Positions 27,019 through 39,409 of a stretch of DNA of 64,000 nucleotides are shown in pieces. Source of the stretch: Vespa crabro (Eukaryota > Arthropoda > Insecta > Hymenoptera > Vespidae); the NCBI RefSeq assembly GCF_910589235.1, contig NC_060961.1, positions 1,817,501-1,881,500 of the forward strand, read 5' to 3'. The position numbers and the translations under genes were made by a program. Positions within the stretch are counted from its first letter, which is position 1, and every line of letters begins with the position of its first letter. The notes under the pieces were generated by a model, which saw only the letters and a list, made by a program, of their open reading frames with translations, searched no databases and was not told the DNA's origin.

Positions 27019-27360
27019 TTGTATGTACGCTTCGGGGTGCTTCTCTCTTTCTCTTTTTCTTTCTATCTCTATCTCTCTCATCTCTGTGAAGGGACGCGAC
27101 TCGTCTCCGCCTCGTTTCCCATCGCCTGCTTGAAAGAAAGGATTGTAAACCGCCGGATGAGCCGTGGATTCCGGAATGGGGACTGCTCCATTCGTCGTTT
27201 CTCTTCCCTTCTCTCTTTCTCTTTCGCATTTTTTTTCTTCTTTTTTATTGTTTTTTTCTTTTTTTTGTTTTTTTTTTGTTTTGTTTTTTTCTTTTTTTCA
27301 CAATGTGCACGTACATCGGCATGCATTCGCTCGCTAACTCTACTCTTCGTGTCTGTGTTC

Positions 27361-27400
<40 letters not shown>

Positions 27401-27869
27401 ATATACGGGCATACTCGTCGGCAATTAGTCAAAGAGATTGCTTTTTTTCGCGCTTCGCTTTAATAAGCGCGAATCGAGCGGCCGGATTGCCGGTACTTTT
27501 CCAACGACCGCAGCAGACTCTCGATACTTTCTCGTTGCGCTAAACGGTAATTAGAATGTAATGGTAGATTTCCTAAGGATTTTCTTTTTTTCTTTTTTTT
27601 TTCTTTTTTTTTCTTTTGTTTCGTTTTTCCTTTTCTATTTTCACTTTATTTTTCTTCTCGACGATTGTTTTACATTCGAATCTATTTGTTTCCTATTCGT
27701 TCAATTATTACGTACTAAATCGTTATCGTCAAGTATTTTATCATTTTCTAAATGATTTAATAATATTCTCATTTGTTAATATGTTTTTTTAATGAAAATG
27801 AATCATTTGTATTATAATATCGTATTTTGTTTGTCAAGTAAATTTCATTGAGGAAAGTTGAAAAGACGT

Positions 27870-27914
<45 letters not shown>

Positions 27915-27953
27915 AAGCAAAATAAGGATAGACAAAGAAAGAATGAAAGAGAG

Positions 27954-28002
<49 letters not shown>

Positions 28003-28291
28003 CGTGATAGTGTAAGCAAATCTAACAAAGGAAGTTTCTTCTGAAAACGTCCGTGCTTTACGGCGAGCGACGGTAATTTCACGGAGCTGCAGTTTTATCA
28101 CGTAGCTCCGAATGGAGCAGCAACGGTGCAACAATTTTTGTACTGAGATGTTACGTTTATACGTACTTGTCTCTCGGCAAAACAATAGAAGAAATGGCAA
28201 GGAAGGTAAATCGATGTGGACGTTATATTTATCCGTTCCTTTTTTTCTAATTAAAAAAAGAAAAAGGAGACAAAAGAAGAAGAAGAAAAGC

Positions 28292-28336
<45 letters not shown>

Positions 28337-29770
28337 GGAGAGTTAGAGAGAAGATATAAAAAAAAAGATATGAAACGAAAGCAGACTTGATTATCCTATA
28401 TTTGATTTTTTTTTCTTTTCTTTTTCTTTTTTATTTATTTATTTATTTTCTTTTCTTTCCTTTTTTTTCTTTTTTTCCTTTTTAGAAAAGGTCTCGAACA
28501 TCGTCTTAGAAAACATCACGTTTGTTATATCGAGCGATTAATTGGAAGAGATGAACTCCTCATGGGGACCCTTTTCGTGGGACTGTGGACAAGCTCACGT
28601 GGATGATCACGAAAAGGGGAGATCTGTAATGTTTTCGAGGACGCTTAAGGAACGGACAGGGTAAAGAATAGAAGAGAGGAAAGAGAAAGAGAGAAAGAGA
28701 AAGAGAGAAAGAGAGAAAGAATGAGAGAACTGAAGGATGTTGACGTAAAGCGTTACGCAGATGGTCGTCGGCCGGTTGTCTCGGTCTCTTGAACGAGCCT
28801 ACACGACAGAGAAAGCAGAAGTGTGCAGCCTCAGAAGCTCTTGCGATGACGTCGAGGGTTGACTAAAGTTAGTCTCTACTCGACGTATCGTGCGCACGCT
28901 GCAGGAAACGTACAAACACGTTGTACCGTGCGTAACCCATCGTCACGTCTCTTTTGCATCTTCCTCTTCTCTTCTCTTCTCTTTCTATATCAGCAAGTGC
29001 GTCTAAAGAGAAGAGAAGAGAAAAGAGAGGGTGAGAGAGAGAGAGAGAGAGAGAGATATCTCGAGTAGCTGCCAGGTCTACGTCTGAATTCCCCTTGGTC
29101 TCCCTTCTTCCCTTCTCCTCAGTGGCTTCTATTGTTTAGCTATTCCGATGAGCCAGTGCATTTCAAATGCACTCGAGCGAGCCATTATATCAGAGAATAC
29201 AAGCACTTCCTTTCGCAAACCGAGCGTGCACGCTCGCTAGAGCCACGCACGCGATGATGCACTTTCGTTTTTCTTTTTCTTTCTTTTTTTCTTTCTTTTT
29301 CCTTTTTTTTTTCTTTTCTTTTCTTTTTTTCTCTATCCTTTTCTTATTCCATTCATATTCTTTTCCCTTTTCGACTTTTGATTTTTCAATCCGTCGAACA
29401 TTTCCTCCGTCCAATTTTCTTATCCAATCACCTTTCAACATTTTCTAAGATTTCTTTCTTCCTTATCTCCCTTTTATTCTTCTTTATTTTTCCCATTTTC
29501 TCTTTTTTCTTTTTTCTCTTTTTCTTTTTCTTTCTTTTTTTTCTTTTTTTTTTTTTTTTTAACGAAGATTTCAAAGAAGAACAAGTTTTTTGTGCTCCTT
29601 TTTGTTTTGTTTTGTTTTGGTTTGTTTTTTTCAAATCCATTTTCTTTAGGTCTTTGAGCAAAGAACAGTTACAAGTTAAATCGCCGCAAACAGGATAAAT
29701 TAATATTCATTTCTATTTGCTCGATAAACCGTGTTAGAAAAGAGCAGTATGAAAAGCTCGAGGGAAAGAG

Positions 29771-29805
<35 letters not shown>

Positions 29806-30085
29806 GAGAGGTAATGCGTCAAATGCGAAGATGCCGCACGTCCGACTTTGCGTTTAGATGAAATTACTTTTATGCCACAAAGAAAAACAGACTTCTCTTA
29901 TCTTTCTTTATTCTTCTCCTCGTTTCGAGGGAAACAACAAATTCAATTTTTTACTTGTATACCATTTGTTTTCTCCTCGCTAAGAAATTATTACGGAGAT
30001 CGGAAGATGTAGGTCATAAGGTATAGCCGAGTGAAAAAAGTTCAGAGAGAAAAAAAAAGGAAAGTAAAAAGTAAAGAAAAGAGAA

Positions 30086-30131
<46 letters not shown>

Positions 30132-30184
30132 CTCGGACTTTGTGAAGTCTCACGAGAGAAGAATGACAGAACGAGGATACCTTG

Positions 30185-30187
30185 CCG

Positions 30188-30219
<32 letters not shown>

Positions 30220-30226
30220 GTTGTCG
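30185..30226. repeat. CGT trinucleotide array
   Basis: About 13 CGT/TGT units. Two similar arrays lie at 35309-35378 and 40996-41063. Confidence 0.9.
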
Positions 30227-31013
30227 CAACGACGTTAAGATCCCGGTTGCTTTTCTCCTTGGAGAAAACAATCACTTTAAAGATTAGGTAGAATACAGCC
30301 CTCACGAATTTAATATAACATAGTGCGCTGTAATACGAAGATGCGTAGCACGTTGAAAGCTATGTTTCAACAGGGTATGGCATGTATACGCGTTGACAGT
30401 TGCTCGTAAACCACTTCTAAGCATAAACGCAATACCGTAGAGATAGGTAGGTTATACATATATATGTATAATGAATGTAGAAAAATATCAAAGATAGTAT
30501 TTTCCAACTAGTTTTACAATCTAACGAATATATCTGACGAATATAAAAGAAACGAAATGTTTTTGCGAGATATGAGAAATTTTTTTTTTATTCCTTCTTA
30601 AATCGAACATTATTCATATTATTGTAAAAGGGAATAATTTAGTTCGAGTATATAATTTTATCTTGTTAAACGCGAAAGTATAAAGTTTAATATATTTTAT
30701 CTGGGAAAATTTAAATAGCATCATATGGTTGATGGTGGTGGTGGTGTAAGAGATAGGTTATTGCTTTGCATATTAACTCACCTTTTTCGGTGTCGATGGT
30801 CCTCCTATCCCTCCCCCCCCCCCCTCGTCTTCTACAAACTCGCATCTATCCGGCCGATTAAATTTTCAATATCATCCGTCACATCGCTTAGGGATGAGGA
30901 GAGTTAGTAGAAGAGCCGAGAAGGAGGAGGAGGAGGAGATAGAGGTGGAGTAGGAGTAATAGTGGGAGTGGAAGGTAATCGTTTATCGATAATTCATCGA
31001 TGTCGCTTCCTTG

Positions 31014-31047
31014 GTTAACGTTTCTGAACGTTTCTAGAAACGTTAAC
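31014..31047. repeat. Nested palindrome with repeated AACGTTTCT
   Basis: Arms GTTAACGTTTCT (31014-31025) and AGAAACGTTAAC (31036-31047) are perfect complements. The motif AACGTTTCT is repeated at 31027-31035, so 31027-31044 is itself an 18-base perfect palindrome. The centre TTCTAGAA matches the inverted TTC-nn-GAA core of a heat-shock element. Confidence 0.85.
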
Positions 31048-31166
31048 GAATACAATGTAATATTGGTTTGAGGTATACTCATTGAAATTGTCCTGTTAGC
31101 AATTCGTCGCACGTTCTCGATGCTGCATTCTCTGTAATTCGTTCGGCGAAGATAGCCAAAGTCAAA

Positions 31167-31275
31167 CCAGACTAGAACAGACCAGACCAGACCAGACCAG
31201 ACCAGGCTAGGCCAGGCCAAAACAGGCCAGTCAGGCTAGCCAACCAGGCTAGACGAAGCCAGACCAGGCCAGATG
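31167..31275. repeat. CCAGA pentanucleotide array, degenerate at the edges
   Basis: Perfect GACCA units at about 31179-31204 decay into CCAGGCTAGG-like variants over the next 70 bases. The recurring core is CCAG, spaced at 5 or about 10 bases. Confidence 0.85.
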
Positions 31276-31280
31276 GATAA

Positions 31281-32190
31281 TGCTAGCTGGAATGCCGAAT
31301 ACATCCGAGTGGCCTGGCATTCCTACTTAAATCAACATAACTCGGGTGATGAATGGTTAACAGGATTCGCTGATAGCGGACACAGGGATGGAGGAAGGTG
31401 TAGAGTTTAGCTAGTGGGGATCGAAGAGGAAGGAAGGGCGAAACGCAATGCGCTCCATTTATGGAACCTATTACCGGCGAATTTCAGCGTTAAATGTGTG
31501 ATTTATGGCCACCCGTATTATCTTCGTTCACGTCCCGTGTCGGTACGATACAGTCCATGGCTGTAGAACGGCGGCGTTCTAGAAAATTACTTGAAAATTA
31601 CTCGGGACCTAGGGATGAAAAAAATTCAACGTGATGTTGCCACTACTCTTGCTGACTCGTTGGGTCGCTTAAATACGCTTTTTAAATTTTTTAATCACGT
31701 TCCTTCGGGAGTACCGGGGATGAGGGGGGTGGGGTGAGACTGTGGCCATCGCTAATGAATGGATACAGGCTAAGTGATAAAACCGTTTTCTGGCTCGTTA
31801 TGTTCCTACCGTAGCGCGATAAATACGTTTATGGGGTTGCCGGTTGATGGGCTTGTTGGGAAAGTGGTAGAATGTGGATTATCGTCGAAATATTCAAGGA
31901 ATTCAGTCTAGAATCGAATCGGATTGTAAAGCATCAGGATTCTTGTCTGGATGATCGATCGGCACTGGTATTATAATCGATCGAAAATACATTTATTAAA
32001 TTGATTATTTTGATTATTCCTTTTGTTTCTTTTTTTCTTTAATTTATAGATATTAAAATTGATATAATAATAATAATAATAATGATATCATAATGCTATC
32101 TAAATGTCTTTATGTTTATTTTTTAAATAAATTAGTGATTCGAATTTCACGATATTATGTTCTAATCTTGTTTCGTTTTGTTTGTTGCAG
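31281..32190 (+). other. Sequence immediately 5' of the Ig1 exon (3' end of an intron)
   Basis: Low-repeat sequence that must be intron at least at its 3' end, because it finishes in a T-rich tract and TTGCAG acceptor at 32190. It holds inverted repeats with 8-nt arms at 31289-31296/31316-31323 and 7-nt arms at 31564-31570/31575-31581. The intron enters the reading frame after one base of a codon, so an upstream exon ending in phase 1 is required. I could not identify that exon in this window. Confidence 0.6.
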
Positions 32191-32511
32191 ATTGTAACGC
32201 CTCATACGAGATGCAAGGACCGAGTTTTGTGTCGGAACCACCATCTCGCGTCGAGTTCACTAATGTGAACGGTGGTAGAGTGGACTGCACTGTCAGAGGG
32301 AATCCAGCACCTACTGTGGATTGGTTGGCCGCGGATGGGGGCAGTATAACGAACATACCAGGCATCCGACACGTCCTTGGGAATGGGACGATTCACTTTC
32401 CGGGATTCGAGGCCGAAGCTTTCCGACAGGACGTCCATTGGGCCATTTATAAGTGCTCAGCCGCGAACAGCGTCGGCGCCGTCGTCAGCAGAGACGTCAC
32501 TGTCAGAGCAG
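32191..32511 (+). CDS. Dscam-like: Dscam-family receptor, Ig1 exon
   Basis: This internal exon encodes the first immunoglobulin domain of a Dscam-family cell-adhesion receptor, a type I membrane protein of neurons and, in insects, also blood cells. Its 321 bases read as a split codon, 106 codons and one left-over base (phase 1 at both ends). After the split codon, residues 9-10 are Gly-Pro opening the domain; the Ig cysteine pair is Cys32 and Cys88 and the core tryptophan is Trp44. The motifs NPAPTVDW, IPGIRHVL and SRDVTVRA are typical of Dscam Ig1. N-glycosylation sequons are at Asn2 (NAS) and Asn64 (NGT). The acceptor is TTGCAG at 32190. The 3' end is set by homology and frame: the last codons VRA plus G join the next exon to read VRAVVNQ, which requires a GC donor. 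The family is clear. The paralogue is uncertain (Dscam2/3/4 type rather than hypervariable Dscam1). Confidence 0.95.
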
Positions 32512-32517
32512 GCATGC
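32512..32517 (+). other. Non-canonical GC splice donor
   Basis: The exon end reads CAG followed by GCATGC. No GT in the correct phase lies within the last codons of the Ig1 exon. The GT sites at GTCAGA (32502) and upstream are phase 0 and would create an immediate TGA after joining to the next exon. Using GC at 32512-32513 gives the family-typical VRA-VV junction. The first plausible phase-1 GT downstream (GTTACC near 32540) would insert about ten non-family residues and is a poor donor. Confidence 0.75.
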
Positions 32518-32572
32518 CAACCGTGAAACTTCTTCTTCGTTACCCCCGCGTTATCCAAACGTTAGCCAGACC

Positions 32573-32609
<37 letters not shown>

Positions 32610-33480
32610 CAAAGCATTTCCAAGCATAATTTCCCCCTTTTTTCTTTTTCCTCTTTTCCTCTGTTTTCCTTTCTTTTTCATTCCACCTCGATTCATCCGC
32701 GTTGAAAGAAATTTTTTATTTCCTTTCTTTTTTTTTTTTTTTTTGCAAATGCAAATTATTTTTACACTATTATTAATGCATCAGGTAGGAGATAGAAAAA
32801 AAGGAATTAATAGAAGAAGAAAAAAAAAGAACAAAAAAAAAAAAAACAAAGAGAAAAAGAGGAAACAGTTACAATTCGTTTTGAACGTTTACCAATAGAA
32901 TCGTATTTTGTTCGAGCGTATCTCATCACGCTTTGTCAGACTACTTAACTATCTGACGATAAAATATCTACGTTAAGTAGAACGGGTCAATGTTTCGTAC
33001 GACTGACGGCTACGTGTCATATCTCATCAGCCAGTGTGTATGAGGGACAGAGAGAGAGAGAGAGATAGAGAAATAAAGATACAGATAGAAAAAAAAATAC
33101 ACGTAGGGATATTTATTTTTTTTCTCGACGTCCGACATGATTTTCTTTACTTCGTTATTACGTTTTATCAAGATAGCGAACTCGGCAACGAATTAAATCG
33201 TTTCTCTGTGTTAATCGTCCTGTTCAAACTTACCCTCCCCTCAAAATATTTGGCCTCAAGCCATCGATCTTTGGATCCGCGCCGACTCGAAAGCATTCCG
33301 TTTATCGAAACGGGAAAAAAAAAAACTCTTCTTTTCTTTACCAGTAACGTATATTTTCTGATTGATGGAGGCCTCGACCGTGATATGGAAATATTTATCT
33401 ATATCACGTATCATACTCGACTCGATGAAAGATGCATCTGAACGATGTTAGGTACATAGGTAGATAAGCATATATACGTT

Positions 33481-33518
<38 letters not shown>

Positions 33519-34576
33519 AATGTTATATATTATATATAAGGAGTGCGCGATCAAGTCCGTTCTATCTCGAGGTTGAAACATGAATTTATTTGTCGTAAAG
33601 TAGTTGAAGAATTTCTGTCGCGATATCAAATCGTGTCGAAGGAGTATATTTGACTGAAAAGACGGAATATCGTGAATTAGATTATCGACATATACTTTGT
33701 CTTTCTCGTTGATTCGAAGAAAGAGAAAGAGACGAAGAGAAAGAGAGAGAGAGAGAGACGCAAAATTCTAATGAAGACCTTAATAGATTTTTACAATCAA
33801 ATCGAATTAAACGATCGAATCGTTATTTCTTCGTATATTACTCTTTAACTTATATATTTAACTCGAATAAATTCATCCTATGCAACTAAATTTGACTAGA
33901 TTTATTCCTAATATCGATTAAATCGAAGGACATCAATTTACTTTTAAAGTAGCCGATCCTGAATCATAAAGAATGCGAAAGCTTTCGCAAGATTCGATTC
34001 GTTTTTATATTTTTATCGATGGAGTGTACCAAAAGGAGGACATAAGAAAAGAGATAGATAGATAGATAGTAGATAGATAGATAGAGAGGGAGAGAGAGAG
34101 AGAGAGAGAATTCTTCGTGATCGCTTCCTTACGTCCGATTGGCCAATCCGGATAGAAACACACAGACACGGCGGGCGAATTCAGTAAGGAGGAAAAGGGT
34201 AGTAAGAGGTAGAAGGGTAGTTTCCAAAAGGGATGGGAAAGGAAAGGAAAGGAAAGGAAAGGAAAGGGATGGAGATACGAAAAGTGGAAGTACGGCGGTG
34301 CGATAAATGGAGCAAAAGGGGGTCGCGAGACGCCTTAAAAATAGAGCTTCCGCCGGGTCAACGAACCGGAAGATATCTTATCGACCTAATACGCCCGTAA
34401 ATCATCGTCGCGTGAACGCAGCCCATACCTTTTCAGATTCATGCTGAGGATATCTCTGCCGCGTCAGCTCTCTCTCTCTCTCTCTCTCTCTCCCTTTATG
34501 TCTTTCTCTCTCTTTCTATCTCCTGCCTTCCTTTCTGCTCCTTCCTACTTCACCTCCAACTCCTCCAACTCCTCCT

Positions 34577-34650
34577 TCTCCTCCTCCTCCTCCTCCTCCT
34601 CCTCCTCCTCCTCCTCCTCCTCCTCCTCCTCCTCCTCCTCCTCCTCCTCC
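34577..34650. repeat. CTC trinucleotide array
   Basis: About 24 nearly perfect CTC units. It is homopurine/homopyrimidine, and also gives a poly-serine (+) and poly-arginine (-) open frame that is not a gene. Confidence 0.95.
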
Positions 34651-35308
34651 CTCTGCGCCTTCTTGGAGAAAACTCTTCCGACCGGATACGCCGTATTCCT
34701 CGAAGCAAAATGGATATGATTACGTGCTCGCGCATGCCCAGATATATCTTTTGTAGTATAACGTGTATTCGGGATAGTGACTAGCTAGGGAAGAGAGGAG
34801 AGATTGGAATCGAGTAACGCAACAATGGAACAACGTTTCCGCTTTCGTACGTTCTCTGAGACATCCAGCATCCTCCTTCTGTCAAGAGTAATCTCGATTC
34901 TCAACCGAAAACATCTATGTATGTATGTATGTATGTATGTATGTACGTACCTACGTTTCATATCCATCCCGTTCTACTTGGACGTGTCTCTAGCTTGGAC
35001 ACGTGTTTCTATATACATACATACATACATACATATATATCACACATATCCTACTATCTACAAGTTTACCTATACTTACTCTCGATACGTGTCACTCTCA
35101 CGAAATACGTGACATATGTTACTTTCTGTTTACGTAGTAGAACTTCCAACACATATAGATATTTCTATGTTGTACGTTCTATGTTTACTTAGGTACGTGC
35201 AATCGTGAAAAGAGCCCGCTCCAAACGTTACTTTCCACCTTTACCATGTACCACTTTGAATTTTGCACAAGTTAAAGGTAGTGTCTGTATTCGAGTGAAA
35301 GGTCAAAC

Positions 35309-35378
35309 GTTGTCGTCGTCGTCGTCGTCGTCGTCGTCCTTGTAATCGTCTTCGTCGTCGTCGTCGTCGTTCTTGTCG
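35309..35378. repeat. GTC trinucleotide array with an interruption
   Basis: About ten GTC units, an interruption (CTTGTAATC), then about ten more. Confidence 0.9.
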
Positions 35379-36528
35379 ACTTTTCAAGTACCACGAATTT
35401 ATAAGACACAAGCCGATGTTCGTTTCTTTCTCAAGAATAAACGAAACCAGTACTACTTATGTCTTCTTCATGAAAGATTTAGCCCGGTTAAATTTTGTCT
35501 CACTTTGTTCATTTTAAACGTTCCTTCAAGATTACTCAACCTTTCGTCATACCACGAGTGGTAAACTCTTTTTTCTATTTAAGTTAACGAATAATTAATG
35601 ATCTTCGTTAAATTAACGATTTCTACGGTAAGAATGAAATTTTCTTTTTGTGACTTTTGCCAGAATTCAATACGTTTTTCAATACCTTTACTTGCTCACG
35701 ATTTATTTTTCCTTTTTCTTTTTTTTTTTTTTTTTTTTTGTTGTTTTGTTTTGTTTGTTTTGCCTAAGGAAGGAAATTGAAATTCAATCTAGAACGTATT
35801 TCTCGGTATTGCCTTCCCCAACCACATCCACCCACCTCCTCTCTCCTCCCACCTACCTTCTCCACCTCCACCCCTCCCCCCCCTTTTCTCTTCCCTTTCC
35901 GTCTCCTCTCTTTCCCGCAATACGTCAAAGTTAATTACAATTTAAGTCATCGGAGAAAGGAGAAAGCCATTACGTTGCAGGGTCGTTACGTAATTCACCC
36001 TCTCTTCCATGAATTACGATAAATTTACGCAACGGTTGTATGTCGAGCATGAAATGCGGTCAACCGTGGGAGTCAAAGACGTCTGTGTTCGCATTGAGGA
36101 AAAAAAAAGAAAGAAAAAAAGCCAAAAAAAAAAAAGAAAGTTAATTAAGGTTCTATCCCTCGAATGAAGACGAAATTACGCTGCGGGCTAAGAAAAGTGC
36201 CTTAGTTACTTTGGTAAAAGAGAAAGAAGAATTTTAACGGGAAAAGAGAAATGAAAGAAGGGATGGATGGTAGGAACATCGACAATTTATAAATAAATTA
36301 AATCATTGGGTTTCCTTTCCTTTTTTTTTTCTTTTTTTCTTTTTTTCTTTTTTTCTTTTTTTTTTGCCTTCTTCCTTCCTTCCTCTTTTTCCTTTTTCTA
36401 TTCTCAATAACAATTTTCATGAAACATCGAGCATGAACGATTTATCTCCCAGGATCCATTGGTTTTGTCTCTCTTCTTAAATGCGAAAGTAAAAAAAAAA
36501 AAAGGAAAAAAAAAAGAAAAATATAAAA

Positions 36529-36564
<36 letters not shown>

Positions 36565-37331
36565 AGAATAAAAAAAGTCTTGAAGAAGAAGAAGAAGAAG
36601 AAGAACACTGATGAATGTAGAGACTTTATGGGGAATAGGGGAAGGGCGAGGGCCAGGGGGGAAGCGGAGGATTAAGTGAGAGCGAGAAAGACGGTGAAGG
36701 TCGACGAACGAGATATACTATTTAAGACAAGCGTCGACTGAAAGTTACTCACTCGACGCTACACTCCGTAGGAAATGAGGAAGTTTAACGACCATGGGAG
36801 GACATTTATATAATAAAAAGCTCACGGAACTCTGCAATATTTACTTTTACGGCGTCGCAGTATCACGCTCGAGAGTTTCCATGGATAACGTTCAAATTCC
36901 TACCTTTTTCCTCAAATAACATCCTCCACTCGTTTTCCTAAAACTTCGTCCTATTCGTTCGTTTGTTTTTAGGCTGTGTTCTTCCTTTTTTTTTTCTTCC
37001 TTTTTTTTTTCTTTTTCTTTTTCTTTTTTTTTCTTTTCCACAGCCTCTGCCGCTATTTCAAGGACGTTTCGCAAAACACCGAATTTCACGTTCGTTTCGA
37101 ATGGACCAAATGTACATCCTACAATATATCGTGTTACGTAGCTTCGGGCGAGATATTCGAAACAATTTTTTCTCCTTTACAAATCGAACGGTTTCATATC
37201 GGTAGATAGAAAATGTGTGTTCAAGAAAAACGAAAAGTGAAACTTTTAATATTGCTGATTCTTTAGCAGTTTCGAAAGAGAGATAGATAGAGAGAGTGCA
37301 CATTTTTTTGCTACACTTCATTTAGAACTTG

Positions 37332-37337
<6 letters not shown>

Positions 37338-37388
<51 letters not shown>
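37338..37388. repeat. TA dinucleotide run
   Basis: About 25 TA units. A similar run follows at 37932-37972. Confidence 0.95.
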
Positions 37389-37390
<2 letters not shown>

Positions 37391-37931
37391 CTTATATTCA
37401 ATTCGATGAATCCAAAGTGATACGTGAAATTTATCGTTCATGTTCATTCGAGAAAAAAATTTAATAATACAATGAACTTCAAATAATTAATGATCTATGT
37501 TAATGTACGTATATACGAATGAATTTCGTTGTATCGAATGGTAATTTTTTGAAGAAAATAATATTGATACTTGAAATAGATCATTTTGTTAATATAATTA
37601 ATTCGATGAATGAAATGTAACGATGAAAGTGGTATTAAAATGAAAAGATTTTTATTAAAAATCGTGTCGTGATTTTTATTAAGAATCGTTTAGAAGACTA
37701 CATATCGATTTTGCACGTTGAAAAATTGGGTCGTTTTCCTCGACAGCAGAGATTACATCTCGGGGAAGAAAGTTTCATCTTTTCCAGATTCGATTGTCTG
37801 GAAGCGTGATTGGAAGGAGATTAAATATTCCGTTGCAGTAGTAATTTAGATTACCTACAGAGGAAAATTCGTTTCATCCTTGAAACGAGCCGTGTTCTAT
37901 TCTCTATCGAAAATTATGTAATTATATAAAA

Positions 37932-37977
<46 letters not shown>

Positions 37978-38448
37978 TTACAATAACGGCTATTATCAAA
38001 TAATAGATTAATCAATTTTACATTATTTAAATCGGAATATTTCAAAATAATAGTAAAATACAAAAACGATTTAACCGCTTATCGTGAAGAATACGTGCCA
38101 TTATTCGTTGGAGTAAAAATAAAAAAAAGCTAGAAAATAAAGAATGAAAAAGAAACAAAAGAAAAGGAAAAAAGGAAAAGAAAGAAAGAAAGAGGACAAA
38201 TGAAATGGGCATGTCTCTTTTGCTCTCATGTAAAATCGTTGTGACGATGAGGAGAAGGAGAACGACGACGACGACAAGAAAGATCGGCTTGCAAGTTACG
38301 TATGCACGCGCGCATTACGATGCGAAACTGCAAACGACAGCGTCGTCGAACGTTACGAGACAATTTTTCTGACTCGGTTAACGCCTCACGTCCGTATTCT
38401 CTAAGCTATCTTATTCCTATTCTCTGTTGGCGCATAATGTATCTATTT

Positions 38449-38483
<35 letters not shown>

Positions 38484-38999
38484 CTCCGTTTTTCTTTACT
38501 TTTTCACATTTTCCATTAGGAAAACTAATGGCCGTATTATTTTCTCTCGCATCTATACATACGCATTGGCACGAATTAAATGAAAAAATTTTCATACGAC
38601 TTTCCTTCGGAAAGAAATATTTTTTATAACGATGTGAAATATATAGATTTTTGTTAATTTTCCAAGGTTATCCTTCAAGAGTTCGTTTATCAGGCACGAC
38701 GAAATGGACGAATCTACGCGTATAATGTATAAAAGCGCATGGTAGTTTATACGAAGATGAGAGGAGACGACGAGCTCACTTCTCTTTTCGTCCCTTTCTC
38801 ATCCCCTACCATTCCCAATTCCCATCCTACCCTTTCCATTTTTACACTCTTCTTCTTTTCATCGTCGCATTCTCGAGTTTCCTCTTCACTCGTTTTGCGG
38901 CCGTTCTTTCAAATATAACAGCGCTAATGAAAATGGAAATGCAATTGCAACGTCCGTATATCTCGGCATATATATATATATATGTATAAAATATATATA

Positions 39000-39036
<37 letters not shown>

Positions 39037-39378
39037 ATATTTATGTATATATGCAAAATAAAAACCGTTTCTCGAGAAGTTTTCTCTCGTCTCGTAAATT
39101 CGACTTGTCGAAAAAAAAGGGATAGAATGAAGGAAGGCTGGAAGGGGGAGAGAGAGAGAGAGAGAGAGAGAGAAATAAAAGAAAAAGAAATCTGAGGAGA
39201 AAAGGAAGGAACGAAGTCTTGCCAACGCACGAAATTTCTCTGCTTTTGCCAGGATGCTCGTGGATGGGATATTGTAGCAGGATGAGAGTCGAAAACCGAG
39301 AAAGAGGAAGGGAGAAAGATTTAGAGAAAGAGAGAGATGGATGGATAGATAGATAGATAGATAGACTAACAGAGAAAG

Positions 39379-39409
<31 letters not shown>

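Larger units (their letters stand above)
24111..28480. other. Non-coding, very dense simple repeats
   Basis: Contains TA (24188-24239), ATTC (about 24298-24340), GAGGAT-type (about 24568-24625), CT (about 25002-25026), GATA then GA (25567-25647), GGTT (25929-25990), CCA triplets (26783-26878), TA then TG/CG (26948-27018), CT (27364-27396), GA (27868-27911, 27958-27999, 28298-28334). The longest open frame, about 270 codons on the + strand from 26731, is made almost wholly of these repeats. No gene is recognised. Confidence 0.6.
28481..31280. other. Non-coding, mixed islands and repeats
   Basis: Ordinary-complexity islands at about 28495-28660, 28740-28960 and 30240-30720 alternate with GA runs (29036-29056, 29775-29801, 30090-30131), T-rich tracts (about 29270-29330, 29450-29560), CGT triplets (30185-30226), GAG triplets (about 30920-30940) and a CCAGA array (31167-31275). 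A phase-compatible ATG frame with a donor-like site exists at 28112-28206 but lacks a convincing signal peptide. Confidence 0.5.

Noticed and set aside
26731..27543. 270-codon + strand open frame, the longest in the window
   Set aside because: Its translation is a chain of Pro, Tyr-Ile, Phe and Ser-Leu runs from CCA, TA, poly-T and CT repeats, with no domain and no splice logic.
28112..28206. ATG frame ending at a phase-1 GTAAAT donor, considered as first coding exon
   Set aside because: The phase fits, but the peptide has only a short, charged hydrophobic stretch and is followed by repeats. It is not a convincing signal peptide without transcript evidence.
32512..32705. Continuation of the Ig1 reading frame past 32511
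   Set aside because: It leaves Dscam homology at once and enters a CT tract, so it is read-through into the intron.
34441..34719. Poly-serine (+) and poly-arginine (-) frames
   Set aside because: Both are translations of the CTC array.
36700..36770. Possible TATA-type promoter (ACTATTTAAGAC followed by TTACTCACTCG)
   Set aside because: It lies inside the first mapped intron, with no following exon or transcript evidence; AT-rich DNA yields such matches by chance.
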